DNA of 64,000 nt. It comes from JACNIV01 sp965370415 (GTDB lineage Bacteria; Cloacimonadota; Cloacimonadia; Cloacimonadales; TCS61). The stretch's first letter is position 1. Each line of letters opens with the position of its first letter. Positions 18,713 to 28,373 of the stretch are shown here, one piece after another. Location: NCBI GenBank assembly GCA_965370415.1, contig CBDUTJ010000008.1:27976-91975 (forward strand), given 5' to 3'. The position numbers and the translations under genes are program-made. Below the pieces are notes generated by a model. That model worked only from the letters and a program-made list of their open reading frames with translations. It ran no database searches and had not been told where the DNA came from.

Positions 18713-21700
18713 TCACTCTTCCTGATTATTTGATTCCGGCATCATATCATCCCCATGAACTGCAATTCGTACCGGTTTTTGATGAGTTATATAAGCTATA
18801 TTACCGGAATGGTCGCCCCAAGTTATTCCATCAGATATTTCGTTATGAGGTTCTACTCCATCAATGTATTTTGATTCAGGAAGGTCACATACAATATTGT
18901 CACCGTCAGTATGATAGAAATGCTTCCACGATAAATCATCCCAATCCGAGACTGTATTAGGGTCAGGAATAGCCTCTCCATTTAAATATGCGTCCAAACC
19001 AAAACGCGACTCAGAAATTCTCTCTTCAATAACAAAAAACCAACCAGGATCATTTTCAATAGTATTGCCCAGTTCATCAGTTCCAAAGCGCTGTGTATAT
19101 CCCCTGACTTCATCTTCTGTAAGATTAAATCCTAAAAATGTGATGTCCGGTTTGAGTGTACCCTTAAAAATGGGAAATTGTACTTTAATATTTTTATTGT
19201 CAGAATTCTCATCAGGTATTTCTGTATCTATAATTTCTTCTGATTCCAGATCTAAAAACGAAAAATCCGGTTCCCTTTTATCTTGAGTCAAATCTTCATT
19301 CCACTTGGCTTTAACTGCATAAATTACAGCTGTAGGGTATTTTTTTAACAAATCTCCCCGGATGAGTAAAACAAGGTTATCTTCAAGACTCTGGACACTA
19401 TCACCTTTGTTTTGCCCCAATTGTGAATTTTTTCTCCATTTGTGGATGGGATTAATATCCCTTAAAAGTTCTTTCCATTTTTCTTCTATAAATTGATTTA
19501 ACTTATTTTGTTTTTCATCTTCATTCTCAATATCATCAAGTATTTCTGCATTTTCTTCAATAGCCTGTTCATGCAACTGTTGATCCATAAAAGGGGGTCT
19601 TATTATTTCTGATACATCCCAAAATTGACGAAAATATGTGCCTCTTTGATCCGTGGGGTATTCGCGCCAAAGCAATTCACTTGCAAACTCAACATTTAAA
19701 CCTGTCATATAAGACTCAATGAAATTCCTATTGGTCTCAAGCAATGTGATGGTATTTTGCTGAATATACTCCAATCCTGGCAACAGGTAGTCTTGAGAAA
19801 TATCCCGTAAAGGTTCATACATTGCCTGTGGAAATTCTGGGGCAGCCATAATCTGATCTATGATCTCATTTTCGTTTACACAATTTCGTAATTTTATACG
19901 GCTAATTAGTTTTTTTGAAATGGTTTTTTCAGGATTCAAAGTATTAATTAAATAAGAGTATACCAGTTTTAGGTCCGCAGGTTTAGGAGTGTATTTAATA
20001 TCCGGTTTTTGGTTTAGAAAAGTCTGAAGAGACATTGCGAAGGAACGAAATTCTTCCGCATTTTGGAAATCGGATGGTGGGTTAGCGGATGCTACAAGTT
20101 CTGATGTTAAATTCTTTTCCCTAATTTTTTCAGCAATTCTTCCTTTGCGCGTTTTACGATGAATTATAAACGCAATTAAAATCAAAACAGATTTAATACT
20201 TAATAGAAGTGGGTGAGTATAAGAAATACTAATGCCTAAAGAATTTAGAACAAATATAACAATCCAACCAAGAACAAATAGTATTAGTAATAAATTGGGC
20301 AATACCTTTAAAATCTTCCAAAACCAACCTTTTGCCCAAGATGGTCTTAATTCATCAGAAATTTGTCCAATACTTCCGCTGCCATTAGCTTGCGGTGCCG
20401 GTCCTGCTCCCTGTACTTCACCATTATTCATTCGATCTAAAAGATCACCATATCCCAGGTCATTAACCTTTTGCTGCCTGGTGCGGATTATGCCCCGTTT
20501 TCTAATAACTTTCCTAAAACCATGGTCAAAAACTACTGCCGGGAGTGTTGATTTGTCCAAGTAGCTCTTAAGGGTTACCCGGCTTTCTTCATTGTTCTCA
20601 TAACTGAGCATTCGGCTGTGTAGCGGGGCTGTTAACTGAATAAACATATTTTGGGGAAGTTTTAATAATTTACTATTTAATATCTTTTTATTAATTTCAA
20701 TAGCCATCTGTGCTTCTCTTAACCGCTGATTTGCCTCTTCTACAGCCCCGACTTGACGCCAGGCCTCATGCATCAGATCTTCCTGTTCTTCCTGAATAAC
20801 TTCAGTTCCAAAATTAGCTGTTGCGCGGTGACGAGGATCAAGGTTGAGTTGCCTTAGCCAGGCAATACCACTATCTTTGATCATTTTTATTCCAGCATGC
20901 CATCTACCATAAATGGGTGAGACTATATATATATCTTCCGGAATGTCTGTATCTGCTTGAGTTAACGTTTCCGGTATATCAAGTATTTGTTCAAACTGTT
21001 CTTTTAACCCATCCGGATACTCAGTAAATTGAGAATCTAAATGTTTTAATGCACCCTCTAATCCCAATTTTAATGGTTTCATATTTTCAGGAACGGATAA
21101 TCCAAAACCAGGATCTGAGCAATCAATGTCTCTTTTACCGACTCTGGAATCCAACGGTCTGGGTTCTAATAATCTGACAAGATATTCAAAATCGCCTCTC
21201 AAGCCAGTTCTGAATTCCCAACGGTAGTAATAGGGAAGTTCGATTTCATTATCATCCACAATATCCCAAGCCTTATCAAGTAAACTTACTTCATTTATAT
21301 TTTGACTCAGGCCTGCTTTTCTACCACTTTCAAATGTGGGGACTACAAATGCGGTATAGAGTACTCCAGGTTCCAAACGCCTTGGGCACATTAAACGTGA
21401 CACAATATTAGTGGGATTGGTCTCAATAATTTCTTTAAGTTTTACGGAATCAATATTATCATTATCTGATGCAGTAACATGGGCATGAGCCCAGGCCCAG
21501 GAATATTCTAAATTCGGCAGACTATTTTTAATATTTTTAACTGTAATATATTGAGTTGGTCTCGAGTCATCATAATGGAGTGGTTCAAAAAATTCACCGT
21601 CATCATCATTTTTGTCTTTAAGGTTTTTAGGATTTTTTAAAACAATAAGGCAAACCCAGGATTGCCATTGTTTACCTTCTTCCCTTCCAGGAGTAACCAT

Positions 21701-21991
21701 CCATGGAAAATCTTCTTCCCAAAATTCTATCAAAGGAAAATAATTAGGTTCAAAATCTCCAATATTATTTTTAGGATCTGTCCGTAAAATGCTGTTTTGA
21801 TCAAAACCTACAACGTCACCCGGGCCAAATAGTTCTATATCCCTTTCTATCAGTTCGGATTCTTTCTGATTTATTTTTAAACCAAATGGAATTTTTAATC
21901 TTTGTTGATTTGCAGTGTTTTCTATAATATCTATTCGGCTACCTATACCTTGGCGAATCCAAGGGATAAAAAAATACTTGGCTAAACTCAT
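18713..21991 (-). CDS. Uncharacterised giant protein, 1092 aa, with internal membrane segments
   Basis: It starts MSLAKYFFIPWIRQGIGSRI; FxPWxRxG looks like a family signature. The N-terminal half (to about residue 540) is soluble and contains GKQWQSWVCLIVL near residue 105. Two adjacent hydrophobic stretches at about residues 563-585 and 590-608 are followed by the basic RKTRKGR. This predicts a membrane hairpin in the middle of the protein, with a second large soluble part after it. The C-terminus ends GDDMMPESNNQEE. The start codon overlaps the stop of the 1155-residue gene by ATGA. Together with the Nudix protein it is one of two membrane-attached members of the operon, so it could anchor the complex. 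Function unknown. Confidence 0.8.
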   Translation of the reverse strand: MSLAKYFFIPWIRQGIGSRIDIIENTANQQRLKIPFGLKINQKESELIERDIELFGPGDVVGFDQNSILRTDPKNNIGDFEPNYFPLIEFWEEDFPWMVTPGREEGKQWQSWVCLIVLKNPKNLKDKNDDDGEFFEPLHYDDSRPTQYITVKNIKNSLPNLEYSWAWAHAHVTASDNDNIDSVKLKEIIETNPTNIVSRLMCPRRLEPGVLYTAFVVPTFESGRKAGLSQNINEVSLLDKAWDIVDDNEIELPYYYRWEFRTGLRGDFEYLVRLLEPRPLDSRVGKRDIDCSDPGFGLSVPENMKPLKLGLEGALKHLDSQFTEYPDGLKEQFEQILDIPETLTQADTDIPEDIYIVSPIYGRWHAGIKMIKDSGIAWLRQLNLDPRHRATANFGTEVIQEEQEDLMHEAWRQVGAVEEANQRLREAQMAIEINKKILNSKLLKLPQNMFIQLTAPLHSRMLSYENNEESRVTLKSYLDKSTLPAVVFDHGFRKVIRKRGIIRTRQQKVNDLGYGDLLDRMNNGEVQGAGPAPQANGSGSIGQISDELRPSWAKGWFWKILKVLPNLLLILFVLGWIVIFVLNSLGISISYTHPLLLSIKSVLILIAFIIHRKTRKGRIAEKIREKNLTSELVASANPPSDFQNAEEFRSFAMSLQTFLNQKPDIKYTPKPADLKLVYSYLINTLNPEKTISKKLISRIKLRNCVNENEIIDQIMAAPEFPQAMYEPLRDISQDYLLPGLEYIQQNTITLLETNRNFIESYMTGLNVEFASELLWREYPTDQRGTYFRQFWDVSEIIRPPFMDQQLHEQAIEENAEILDDIENEDEKQNKLNQFIEEKWKELLRDINPIHKWRKNSQLGQNKGDSVQSLEDNLVLLIRGDLLKKYPTAVIYAVKAKWNEDLTQDKREPDFSFLDLESEEIIDTEIPDENSDNKNIKVQFPIFKGTLKPDITFLGFNLTEDEVRGYTQRFGTDELGNTIENDPGWFFVIEERISESRFGLDAYLNGEAIPDPNTVSDWDDLSWKHFYHTDGDNIVCDLPESKYIDGVEPHNEISDGITWGDHSGNIAYITHQKPVRIAVHGDDMMPESNNQEE

Positions 21992-24900
21992 ATTGCCGCC
22001 TCATATTCATTTACAATCTGTAAATTCCCATCCTGTTCCGGATGAGATTTTAAATAGCCCTGCATCAATTCCTGAGCCTTACTGTAACTATTCACAATCT
22101 CTGTAACAGAATTAAACCCATCTTTAGTAACCACTTTATATTTCTCATCTTTAAGGCTTACTAATGGTTTAATAACTGAATCTTTAAATTTCTTACCGGC
22201 TAGGAAATTTTGCTTTCTGGCCCGACCTTTAATAAGTATTTCCCCAACATTCCAAAACACTGGTGTTGAAGGAAGCGCTTTAGTTACTCTATTTTCGTCT
22301 ATTACTTCGGTTTCATATTCCAAATCATAAGGTAGCTCCGGTCCCATAGATATTTCATCTGAACCTATTAAAATATTTGCATCTTCTTTCTCAAAAGAAG
22401 CTATTGATAATTTTTTAGAGTCAGACATTTTTATAAATTGGGCTGTAGCAAAATAGTCTTTGCTGTAATCTAATTCTCCTGTTTCTAATGGGTCTTCTAT
22501 AAGTACATCATTTATTTTTAATTCCGTGACTTTATATTCAATATCTCCGGCTATGGGACCATTTCCATATTTTTCTAATGTCATATTTAAAGGAACAACC
22601 TTCTGACTTATCTCAAGCCTGCCTTTTGGATGAACTGTGATGACATCAGGTGAATCTTCAAGTTTCTTAATACGGATAACCTGCTCTTTTTCCCCAGGTA
22701 GTAATCCCTTCCAGTTTCCGGGATTTTCCAGGGCGCTTTTTAGCTCATCCCAGGGATCTGTTGCTGGAAGTGAAATACTCTGCCTTTTACCCCAAGTTTT
22801 ATCGAAACGGATTTTTACTTTAACAAATAGAACTTTAAACTTAGCTGTTCCTTTGGCTTTCCAAGGAGTGGGACCGGAAAGAGTAAAATCGAGAGTAATA
22901 GAAAACAGACATCTGCTTCTCTTAAATACATCTACTCCCGCTCCCATATCAACAACAAATGAAAAAGGAGAGAAAATAAACAAGCAATGAAAATAAAGAT
23001 ATCCATGTACTTTAAAACCGGATTTCCGGTATATTAGCTCCAACTTAGCACCAAATTGGGTAGTATTTGAACTGAGAGCCATATAACATTCCAGAGAAAG
23101 CCGTGGATTATCGCCACTGCCTAAAGATAGCATCATTCTGCGTAATACAGGTGTTCCTGGACGAACTTTAAACTTTGGATTATATCCCCCAAAAGACATA
23201 AGGAAGAAAGGCGGGTCACCCCAATAGAGCCGCATTGCCATATCACCGCTTAAAGTGTAGGCCAGAATGCGGGAATCATAGATTACAGCATCCAAGGCAA
23301 AGGATTTCTTCTCAAAATCCAGAACGCCAAGTATATCCATATGGATGACTACAATAGTCTCACTATCCTCTTCAGCATTAGGAAACTCAGCAGTAATCTG
23401 TCCTAAAATCGCTATTCTCACCGGACTTGGAACTTCAATAAAAATCCCGATTTCTGCTCTAATGACAAGTGGATTTCCCCAGCCAATAATGGCCATTGGT
23501 CCAACTACATAACGCTCTTTTGTAGGTGGAAATCCAGCCCGTAAATCACTTATAATCCTGGATGCATTGAGAATTGGATCCTGCGGGAAAAGCACCGAAT
23601 CCAAAGTTCCCTGTTTTAAACCTTCTCGCAGATAATCTATATTCATACTGCGCTTGATACCCAGAAACCCGCCTACACCGGAGAGATTGAAGTTATAGGG
23701 CAGAGAAATAGGTGGATCGAACTCCACACTAATGATGACTAACATAGAAAAGTCTTTGGATCCATCAGGCATACGGGTTGTTATAAGCCCTATGGCAATG
23801 AGGCCAATTTCACCAAAGGCTAACTGCAGGATGCCAGCATAGCGTTTATTATCATTGTCGAATTCTAAGTAACCGCCGCCTGTTACCGGGCCTGCATCGA
23901 TGGCAAGGCCGGCACCAGTAGGGGAAAGGAAGGAAGGATCAAAATTAAAAATACCTAAATTACCTTTTTTATCTGATGGAAAAGTTACATCTCCCTGGAG
24001 ACCGATCCGCTCAATACTAGCACTAATGGGCCCTATCACTGCCGTGATAGATACCCCTATCGCAATATCCAATGCTTTATTTTGAAAACCGAACCTGAGA
24101 TAGATACTAATAATTTCAATAGGTCCCAATTTAAAATGAAGTGGTAACGTTACCTCAAGAGCTCCACTTCCCTGAAAATATAAACCTTCAAAAATTGAAA
24201 TTCCCGCAGTAATATCAAACTCAGCTTGTATCCCATCTTCCGGTAGTATTTTAGATAAAAAGCTGTCGGCATCATTGCACTTTATTATTATTTGACCACG
24301 GTGAAGACTTATCTCAAAAAGGAAATCTGTTCGTTCTGAAAAACTTAAGGTAAGTTCGGCTTTTCCTGTTATATCTTCTATTTCAAATCTATTCCCATTT
24401 GGTTTACCTATGAGAATGCCTTTATCGGAAGATAAAGAAAGTAATATTGCAGTTGAAATAGTGCCGCAATTTATATCAGGTGTATCTAAAAATACAGAAG
24501 GTGATTGCCCTGGAATAATTGTTAAATAAGCACCAGCTGATCTTCCTAATCCTCCACTTAATTGCAGTTCCGCAGATTTAGTAATAGGTATATTTATATG
24601 TACATCAGTGCTTACTTCCAGACATAAACCGATACCGGAAGTCGAGAGGTCTCCTCCAAGGGGAGGCAGTTGAGTAAGAGATACACGTAAATCAAGATCT
24701 ATTTCCGGTTGAGAAAAAATAATTATTTCTAAAGTTTTTGTAGGAATAGATGGTATTGGGAATTCATCTCCCAGCATTTCATTATATTTATTTAACATAT
24801 AAATTGGTGTATCACACATCCCGGCAGGAATCATTTTGAGCCAGAGAAATTCTTGTAACTCCATTAGAAGTGGTTCTAAATTAACTTCTGCTGTTCCCCA

Positions 24901-25455
24901 ATTATAAATACTCTTAATTGCATCAACAGGATCACAAATAATTTCAATAATACGTTCCCATTCTACTTTATACTCCGTGAATGAAGGCCTGTTCACTGAT
25001 TCGACATGATGTTTTAAACAGAATATACCCAAAACATTTAATGCTTTATATAAAGCCGGAAACTTTCTATCAAAATAACGGACTATTAACCAGCTTATTA
25101 GTCTGTCTGCAATACTTGACACAAGATCTTCTGGGTCAATTCCTCCAATGTCATTTTCAATAATATTACTAACTTCATTGATATTATCAATAAGCTTAAC
25201 AAATGATGTGAAAAATGTTTCTATTATATTTTGAACCTGGAGATAATCGACATCATCAGATGCGAGTATAGTATCTATTTCAACAATATATGAAAACATA
25301 TCCTCAAGATTAGTTGAGATCTCAGTTAAGTTGCCGGATAAATCTTCAGCAATAGTATTATAACCCAACAAAAGAATCATATCTTCACTATCAATTGAAG
25401 ATAGGGGACTAACAATCTCTAATAATTCATTGACTATTTTTGATAAAGAACTCAT
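21988..25455 (-). CDS. Uncharacterised giant beta-rich protein, 1155 aa (DUF6603-like)
   Basis: A helical N-terminal region (about 1-250) is followed by a very long array of beta strands with alternating hydrophobic residues and many glycines (about 290-900). An example is GGFLGIKRSMNIDYLREGL followed by PILNASRIISDLRAGFPP near residue 610. The C-terminal part contains several short beta segments with Lys/Glu. The layout resembles what I remember of DUF6603 proteins, but I could not check this. A beta-solenoid or large beta-barrel-like fold is plausible. There is no signal peptide. It starts two bases after the preceding gene's stop, with GGAG about 9 bases ahead of the ATG, and its stop overlaps the next start. 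Confidence 0.8.
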   Translation of the reverse strand: MSSLSKIVNELLEIVSPLSSIDSEDMILLLGYNTIAEDLSGNLTEISTNLEDMFSYIVEIDTILASDDVDYLQVQNIIETFFTSFVKLIDNINEVSNIIENDIGGIDPEDLVSSIADRLISWLIVRYFDRKFPALYKALNVLGIFCLKHHVESVNRPSFTEYKVEWERIIEIICDPVDAIKSIYNWGTAEVNLEPLLMELQEFLWLKMIPAGMCDTPIYMLNKYNEMLGDEFPIPSIPTKTLEIIIFSQPEIDLDLRVSLTQLPPLGGDLSTSGIGLCLEVSTDVHINIPITKSAELQLSGGLGRSAGAYLTIIPGQSPSVFLDTPDINCGTISTAILLSLSSDKGILIGKPNGNRFEIEDITGKAELTLSFSERTDFLFEISLHRGQIIIKCNDADSFLSKILPEDGIQAEFDITAGISIFEGLYFQGSGALEVTLPLHFKLGPIEIISIYLRFGFQNKALDIAIGVSITAVIGPISASIERIGLQGDVTFPSDKKGNLGIFNFDPSFLSPTGAGLAIDAGPVTGGGYLEFDNDNKRYAGILQLAFGEIGLIAIGLITTRMPDGSKDFSMLVIISVEFDPPISLPYNFNLSGVGGFLGIKRSMNIDYLREGLKQGTLDSVLFPQDPILNASRIISDLRAGFPPTKERYVVGPMAIIGWGNPLVIRAEIGIFIEVPSPVRIAILGQITAEFPNAEEDSETIVVIHMDILGVLDFEKKSFALDAVIYDSRILAYTLSGDMAMRLYWGDPPFFLMSFGGYNPKFKVRPGTPVLRRMMLSLGSGDNPRLSLECYMALSSNTTQFGAKLELIYRKSGFKVHGYLYFHCLFIFSPFSFVVDMGAGVDVFKRSRCLFSITLDFTLSGPTPWKAKGTAKFKVLFVKVKIRFDKTWGKRQSISLPATDPWDELKSALENPGNWKGLLPGEKEQVIRIKKLEDSPDVITVHPKGRLEISQKVVPLNMTLEKYGNGPIAGDIEYKVTELKINDVLIEDPLETGELDYSKDYFATAQFIKMSDSKKLSIASFEKEDANILIGSDEISMGPELPYDLEYETEVIDENRVTKALPSTPVFWNVGEILIKGRARKQNFLAGKKFKDSVIKPLVSLKDEKYKVVTKDGFNSVTEIVNSYSKAQELMQGYLKSHPEQDGNLQIVNEYEAAI

Positions 25456-25457
25456 TG

Positions 25458-28106
25458 TTAAGACTCCAGATTAGGATCAAACTTTGGACGAGTTGTTCGA
25501 ATAGTCTGATAGGGTTGATTACCACGATAAAAATCATATGGAATTAAATATGGGACTGGTTGTATACCTTTAATACCATATGAATCTCCAATTTTTGTTT
25601 TTCGATATAAAGGAGTATAAACCATATTAAAGTAAGGGTGCCCTATAATGTATGGTGTATTATTTTCGTCAGTTCTCGAATTGCAAATCGAATCAATGTC
25701 AATCGACACTTCACCAATATCATCAATAATTGGCCATTGAAAGGCAAATTCAGAACGAATTTCAAATTGCAATGAAGCAATTGAATCCTTTAATATGATA
25801 TGTTTATATTCATTATCATTTAAATTTTCATACCATTCAATGGTCAATTGATTATTATTAAGTTCATCAAATTCATTAAGAAGGGATGGTGAAAGATGGT
25901 CTCTCATTAATAATCTATTATGTGGATCAAAAAATGAGATTTTAATAATCGGTTTCCAGTATAATATTTCAGTTCCATCTTGTGGAGTTGTTGATATTAA
26001 CACCCCCTGATCCTGATCTGGTAGTGTAACATGTAATTCACTGTCACTTATAAATTGTATATTAACTGCTTGAACTTCATACTCTCCTTCTACCGGATGT
26101 CTGTAATGATTGAAAAAATATTTATTTTTACTTTCATTTTCAATATTATAAAATCGTGGATATGATACAAAATAGATTGACCGAATTACATTACTGGAAA
26201 AATTTCCACCATACAGTTTTAATTTTTTATTACTATTATCAATTTTAATTTCATTTATAAAAGGTAATTTATATAATGAAGCAGTTGCTTTATGTAAAAG
26301 GTCATATATTTCATCATCCTCGTTTTTAGATCTATACAAAGAATATATCCATTCTTTATACTTTTTTTTACTATTCCATATTTCTTCAATATCTTTATTT
26401 GGAAATGGATAGTCAGCAATCCATCTAAAGAAAAATGCCAATTTATCCTCTTCAATGAAATTATTTCCGGTAGTTGCATGTTCAAATCTAAATTCTATAT
26501 TTGCAAAAAGTCCCCCCAATTCTTTTTTCTTTTCTTTAAAGATACCTTTTGTTATACTTTTTTCGTTTACAATAATATTAAATGGTGCTTCTGGTGCTGC
26601 TGTTTTATCATTCCATTTATTTTGAAATTCGTGATCACGTTTTTTAATTAAATCAATTTCATCTATCGGTTTTTCATCTGAAAACTCGCCTTCTAATCGT
26701 CCCTGAGAAATCCAATAGGTGTAGTAAATACTTTTAGCTAGATGCTGTTGGATATACCTGATTAGATTCGGACCTATGCCAAGCCCCTTTGCTTCTATAT
26801 CATCAGGCATAGTAATGCCTTGCATATCCGTAACTATTGCATTTTCCAATTGCCATGATCCCATTCGAGTACCTTTATATAAGGGATGGTTTATTATAAC
26901 AATATTATCTCCGGGTATAACCTCATCAAATCTTAAATTATAGATTCTTTCATAAAGTGGATCATTCTGATCTCCTGTACCAATAAAGTTTGATTCTTCT
27001 CTCCAAGGATTTATAATTGCTATTCGATCATTTTGACCGAAATCATTTAACAAGTTTTCCTTATTTTTCTTCTTTAAAAAAACTGCCAATTCATCGAGAT
27101 GTACAATATGTATGACTCTATCACAATATGTATAAGTAGTATAAAATTTTTGAATTACATCTGATGGTAATGGCTCATTCGAATCAGGATCAATTGGGAT
27201 AGTTAAAATACCGGTTATAGCCCTGAAAATTCTGGAACTATTTTTTTTACTGCATTCTGTAAGACTGAAATCCTTCCAATCTAACAAATTGCCAACTTTG
27301 TGAGCGGGAAAAGTTGTAGTTACCGATATTTTGTATTCAGGATGTATTTGATGCCACCAACTGTTTTTTATATTATTTTCATCACTGCAACCATAATGAT
27401 CAATTTCAGTAGATATTGACTCACTGATTCTTACCCATTTCATTAGATCTAATGAAGGTGATATACCTTGTATTCTCGAATAGCGCATTCCTGATGGTGG
27501 GTACTTAAACGCGCTATTAACTAATCTACCTTTAACATCTTTATCTCCCCCAACAAAATACCGAAATCTTTCTATAATCCTTAATCGTCGTTCAATATTA
27601 TCTTTCAATTTTTCTTTCAAATCATTATTTAATAAAATATTATCAATTTCTTCACCGCAATAAATAGCAACAAGAGAAAAAAGAATCTGGTATAATATAT
27701 TTCTTCGATATTGTAGATTATCATTTTTATATTTTGTCTTCATTTTAAATTCATCTATTTGAATACGCATATCTGATGGGGTGTTTTTATAAATTCTGTT
27801 CAGGTAAAAAACTTCAACTGTATTTAATTGAGTGCTTAAAAGAGTAACTAATTGTCTAATCGATTGCTGTTCATTACTGGTTATATTAGAACTATTTGTT
27901 TCCTCATCTCCATTTAGTATATTAATTCGTATGTATTTGCGGCAACGATATTCTAATAATCTGTACTTAACATCCCCTCTTATTCTTTTATTTACTATAA
28001 TTACATCATCCTCTTTGAGATCTCCATTATATAATGTGTCTTGAATTTCCTTAGAATCTAAAATATCCTTAATAACTTCTATTAATGTTTTATCACCGGA
28101 TGACAT
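25458..28106 (-). CDS. Uncharacterised large protein, 882 aa
   Basis: Third gene of the operon. The N-terminal part is helical and rich in Lys, Arg, Asn and Ile. A segment near residues 190-290 contains GGDKDVKGRLVNSAFKYPPS and a YSRIQGISPSLDLMKWV block. The C-terminal third looks beta-rich and ends NQPYQTIRTTRPKFDPNLES. There is no signal peptide, membrane helix or recognised catalytic motif. The base composition is more AT-rich than in the following genes (many Asn and Lys codons). It is preceded by GGGAAA about 9 bases before the ATG and lies 20 bases from the 79-residue gene. Not recognised; its placement suggests it is a component of the same complex. Confidence 0.78.
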   Translation of the reverse strand: MSSGDKTLIEVIKDILDSKEIQDTLYNGDLKEDDVIIVNKRIRGDVKYRLLEYRCRKYIRINILNGDEETNSSNITSNEQQSIRQLVTLLSTQLNTVEVFYLNRIYKNTPSDMRIQIDEFKMKTKYKNDNLQYRRNILYQILFSLVAIYCGEEIDNILLNNDLKEKLKDNIERRLRIIERFRYFVGGDKDVKGRLVNSAFKYPPSGMRYSRIQGISPSLDLMKWVRISESISTEIDHYGCSDENNIKNSWWHQIHPEYKISVTTTFPAHKVGNLLDWKDFSLTECSKKNSSRIFRAITGILTIPIDPDSNEPLPSDVIQKFYTTYTYCDRVIHIVHLDELAVFLKKKNKENLLNDFGQNDRIAIINPWREESNFIGTGDQNDPLYERIYNLRFDEVIPGDNIVIINHPLYKGTRMGSWQLENAIVTDMQGITMPDDIEAKGLGIGPNLIRYIQQHLAKSIYYTYWISQGRLEGEFSDEKPIDEIDLIKKRDHEFQNKWNDKTAAPEAPFNIIVNEKSITKGIFKEKKKELGGLFANIEFRFEHATTGNNFIEEDKLAFFFRWIADYPFPNKDIEEIWNSKKKYKEWIYSLYRSKNEDDEIYDLLHKATASLYKLPFINEIKIDNSNKKLKLYGGNFSSNVIRSIYFVSYPRFYNIENESKNKYFFNHYRHPVEGEYEVQAVNIQFISDSELHVTLPDQDQGVLISTTPQDGTEILYWKPIIKISFFDPHNRLLMRDHLSPSLLNEFDELNNNQLTIEWYENLNDNEYKHIILKDSIASLQFEIRSEFAFQWPIIDDIGEVSIDIDSICNSRTDENNTPYIIGHPYFNMVYTPLYRKTKIGDSYGIKGIQPVPYLIPYDFYRGNQPYQTIRTTRPKFDPNLES

Positions 28107-28126
28107 ATTATTTTCCCAAGTTTAAT

Positions 28127-28366
28127 TTATTGCTCCCTCAAAAAGTCATATTTCAGCCCACTAGACCCTTCACCCCTGCCCGTAACAACCCGCTTGCCGA
28201 ACCAAAAATAGGTCTCGCCCCCGACCCAACGTACCCGCGGGTCTGTCAACTGCACCTTAAGCCCGACCCTGGGCACACTTTCTTCATTGATCCATTTTGA
28301 CCTGTCACTTTTAAGAAACCATGAACGCGGCACTATCCCCTGAGGCAGGCCATTCTCATTTTTCAT
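28127..28366 (-). CDS. 79-aa stand-alone copy of the GEGSSGLKxDFL module
   Basis: From residue about 25 onward this small protein aligns without gaps to the last 53 residues of the 785-residue protein at the far end of the operon. Shared elements are NEE-V-R-G, RW, G-T--W-G, V--G and GEGSSGLK-DFL. It is GC-richer than its neighbours. A GGG-containing ribosome site precedes the ATG, and the gaps to its neighbours are 7 and 20 bases, so it is a genuine gene. It is likely a small adaptor or competitor that binds the same partner as the tail of the 785-residue protein, or a secretion/targeting tag domain. No family name is known to me. Confidence 0.8.
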   Translation of the reverse strand: MKNENGLPQGIVPRSWFLKSDRSKWINEESVPRVGLKVQLTDPRVRWVGGETYFWFGKRVVTGRGEGSSGLKYDFLREQ

Positions 28367-28373
28367 ATTTCCC

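Noticed and set aside
20232..20564. Plus-strand ORFs opposite the giant proteins
   Set aside because: They mirror the coding frames of the minus-strand genes and have no start signals of their own.
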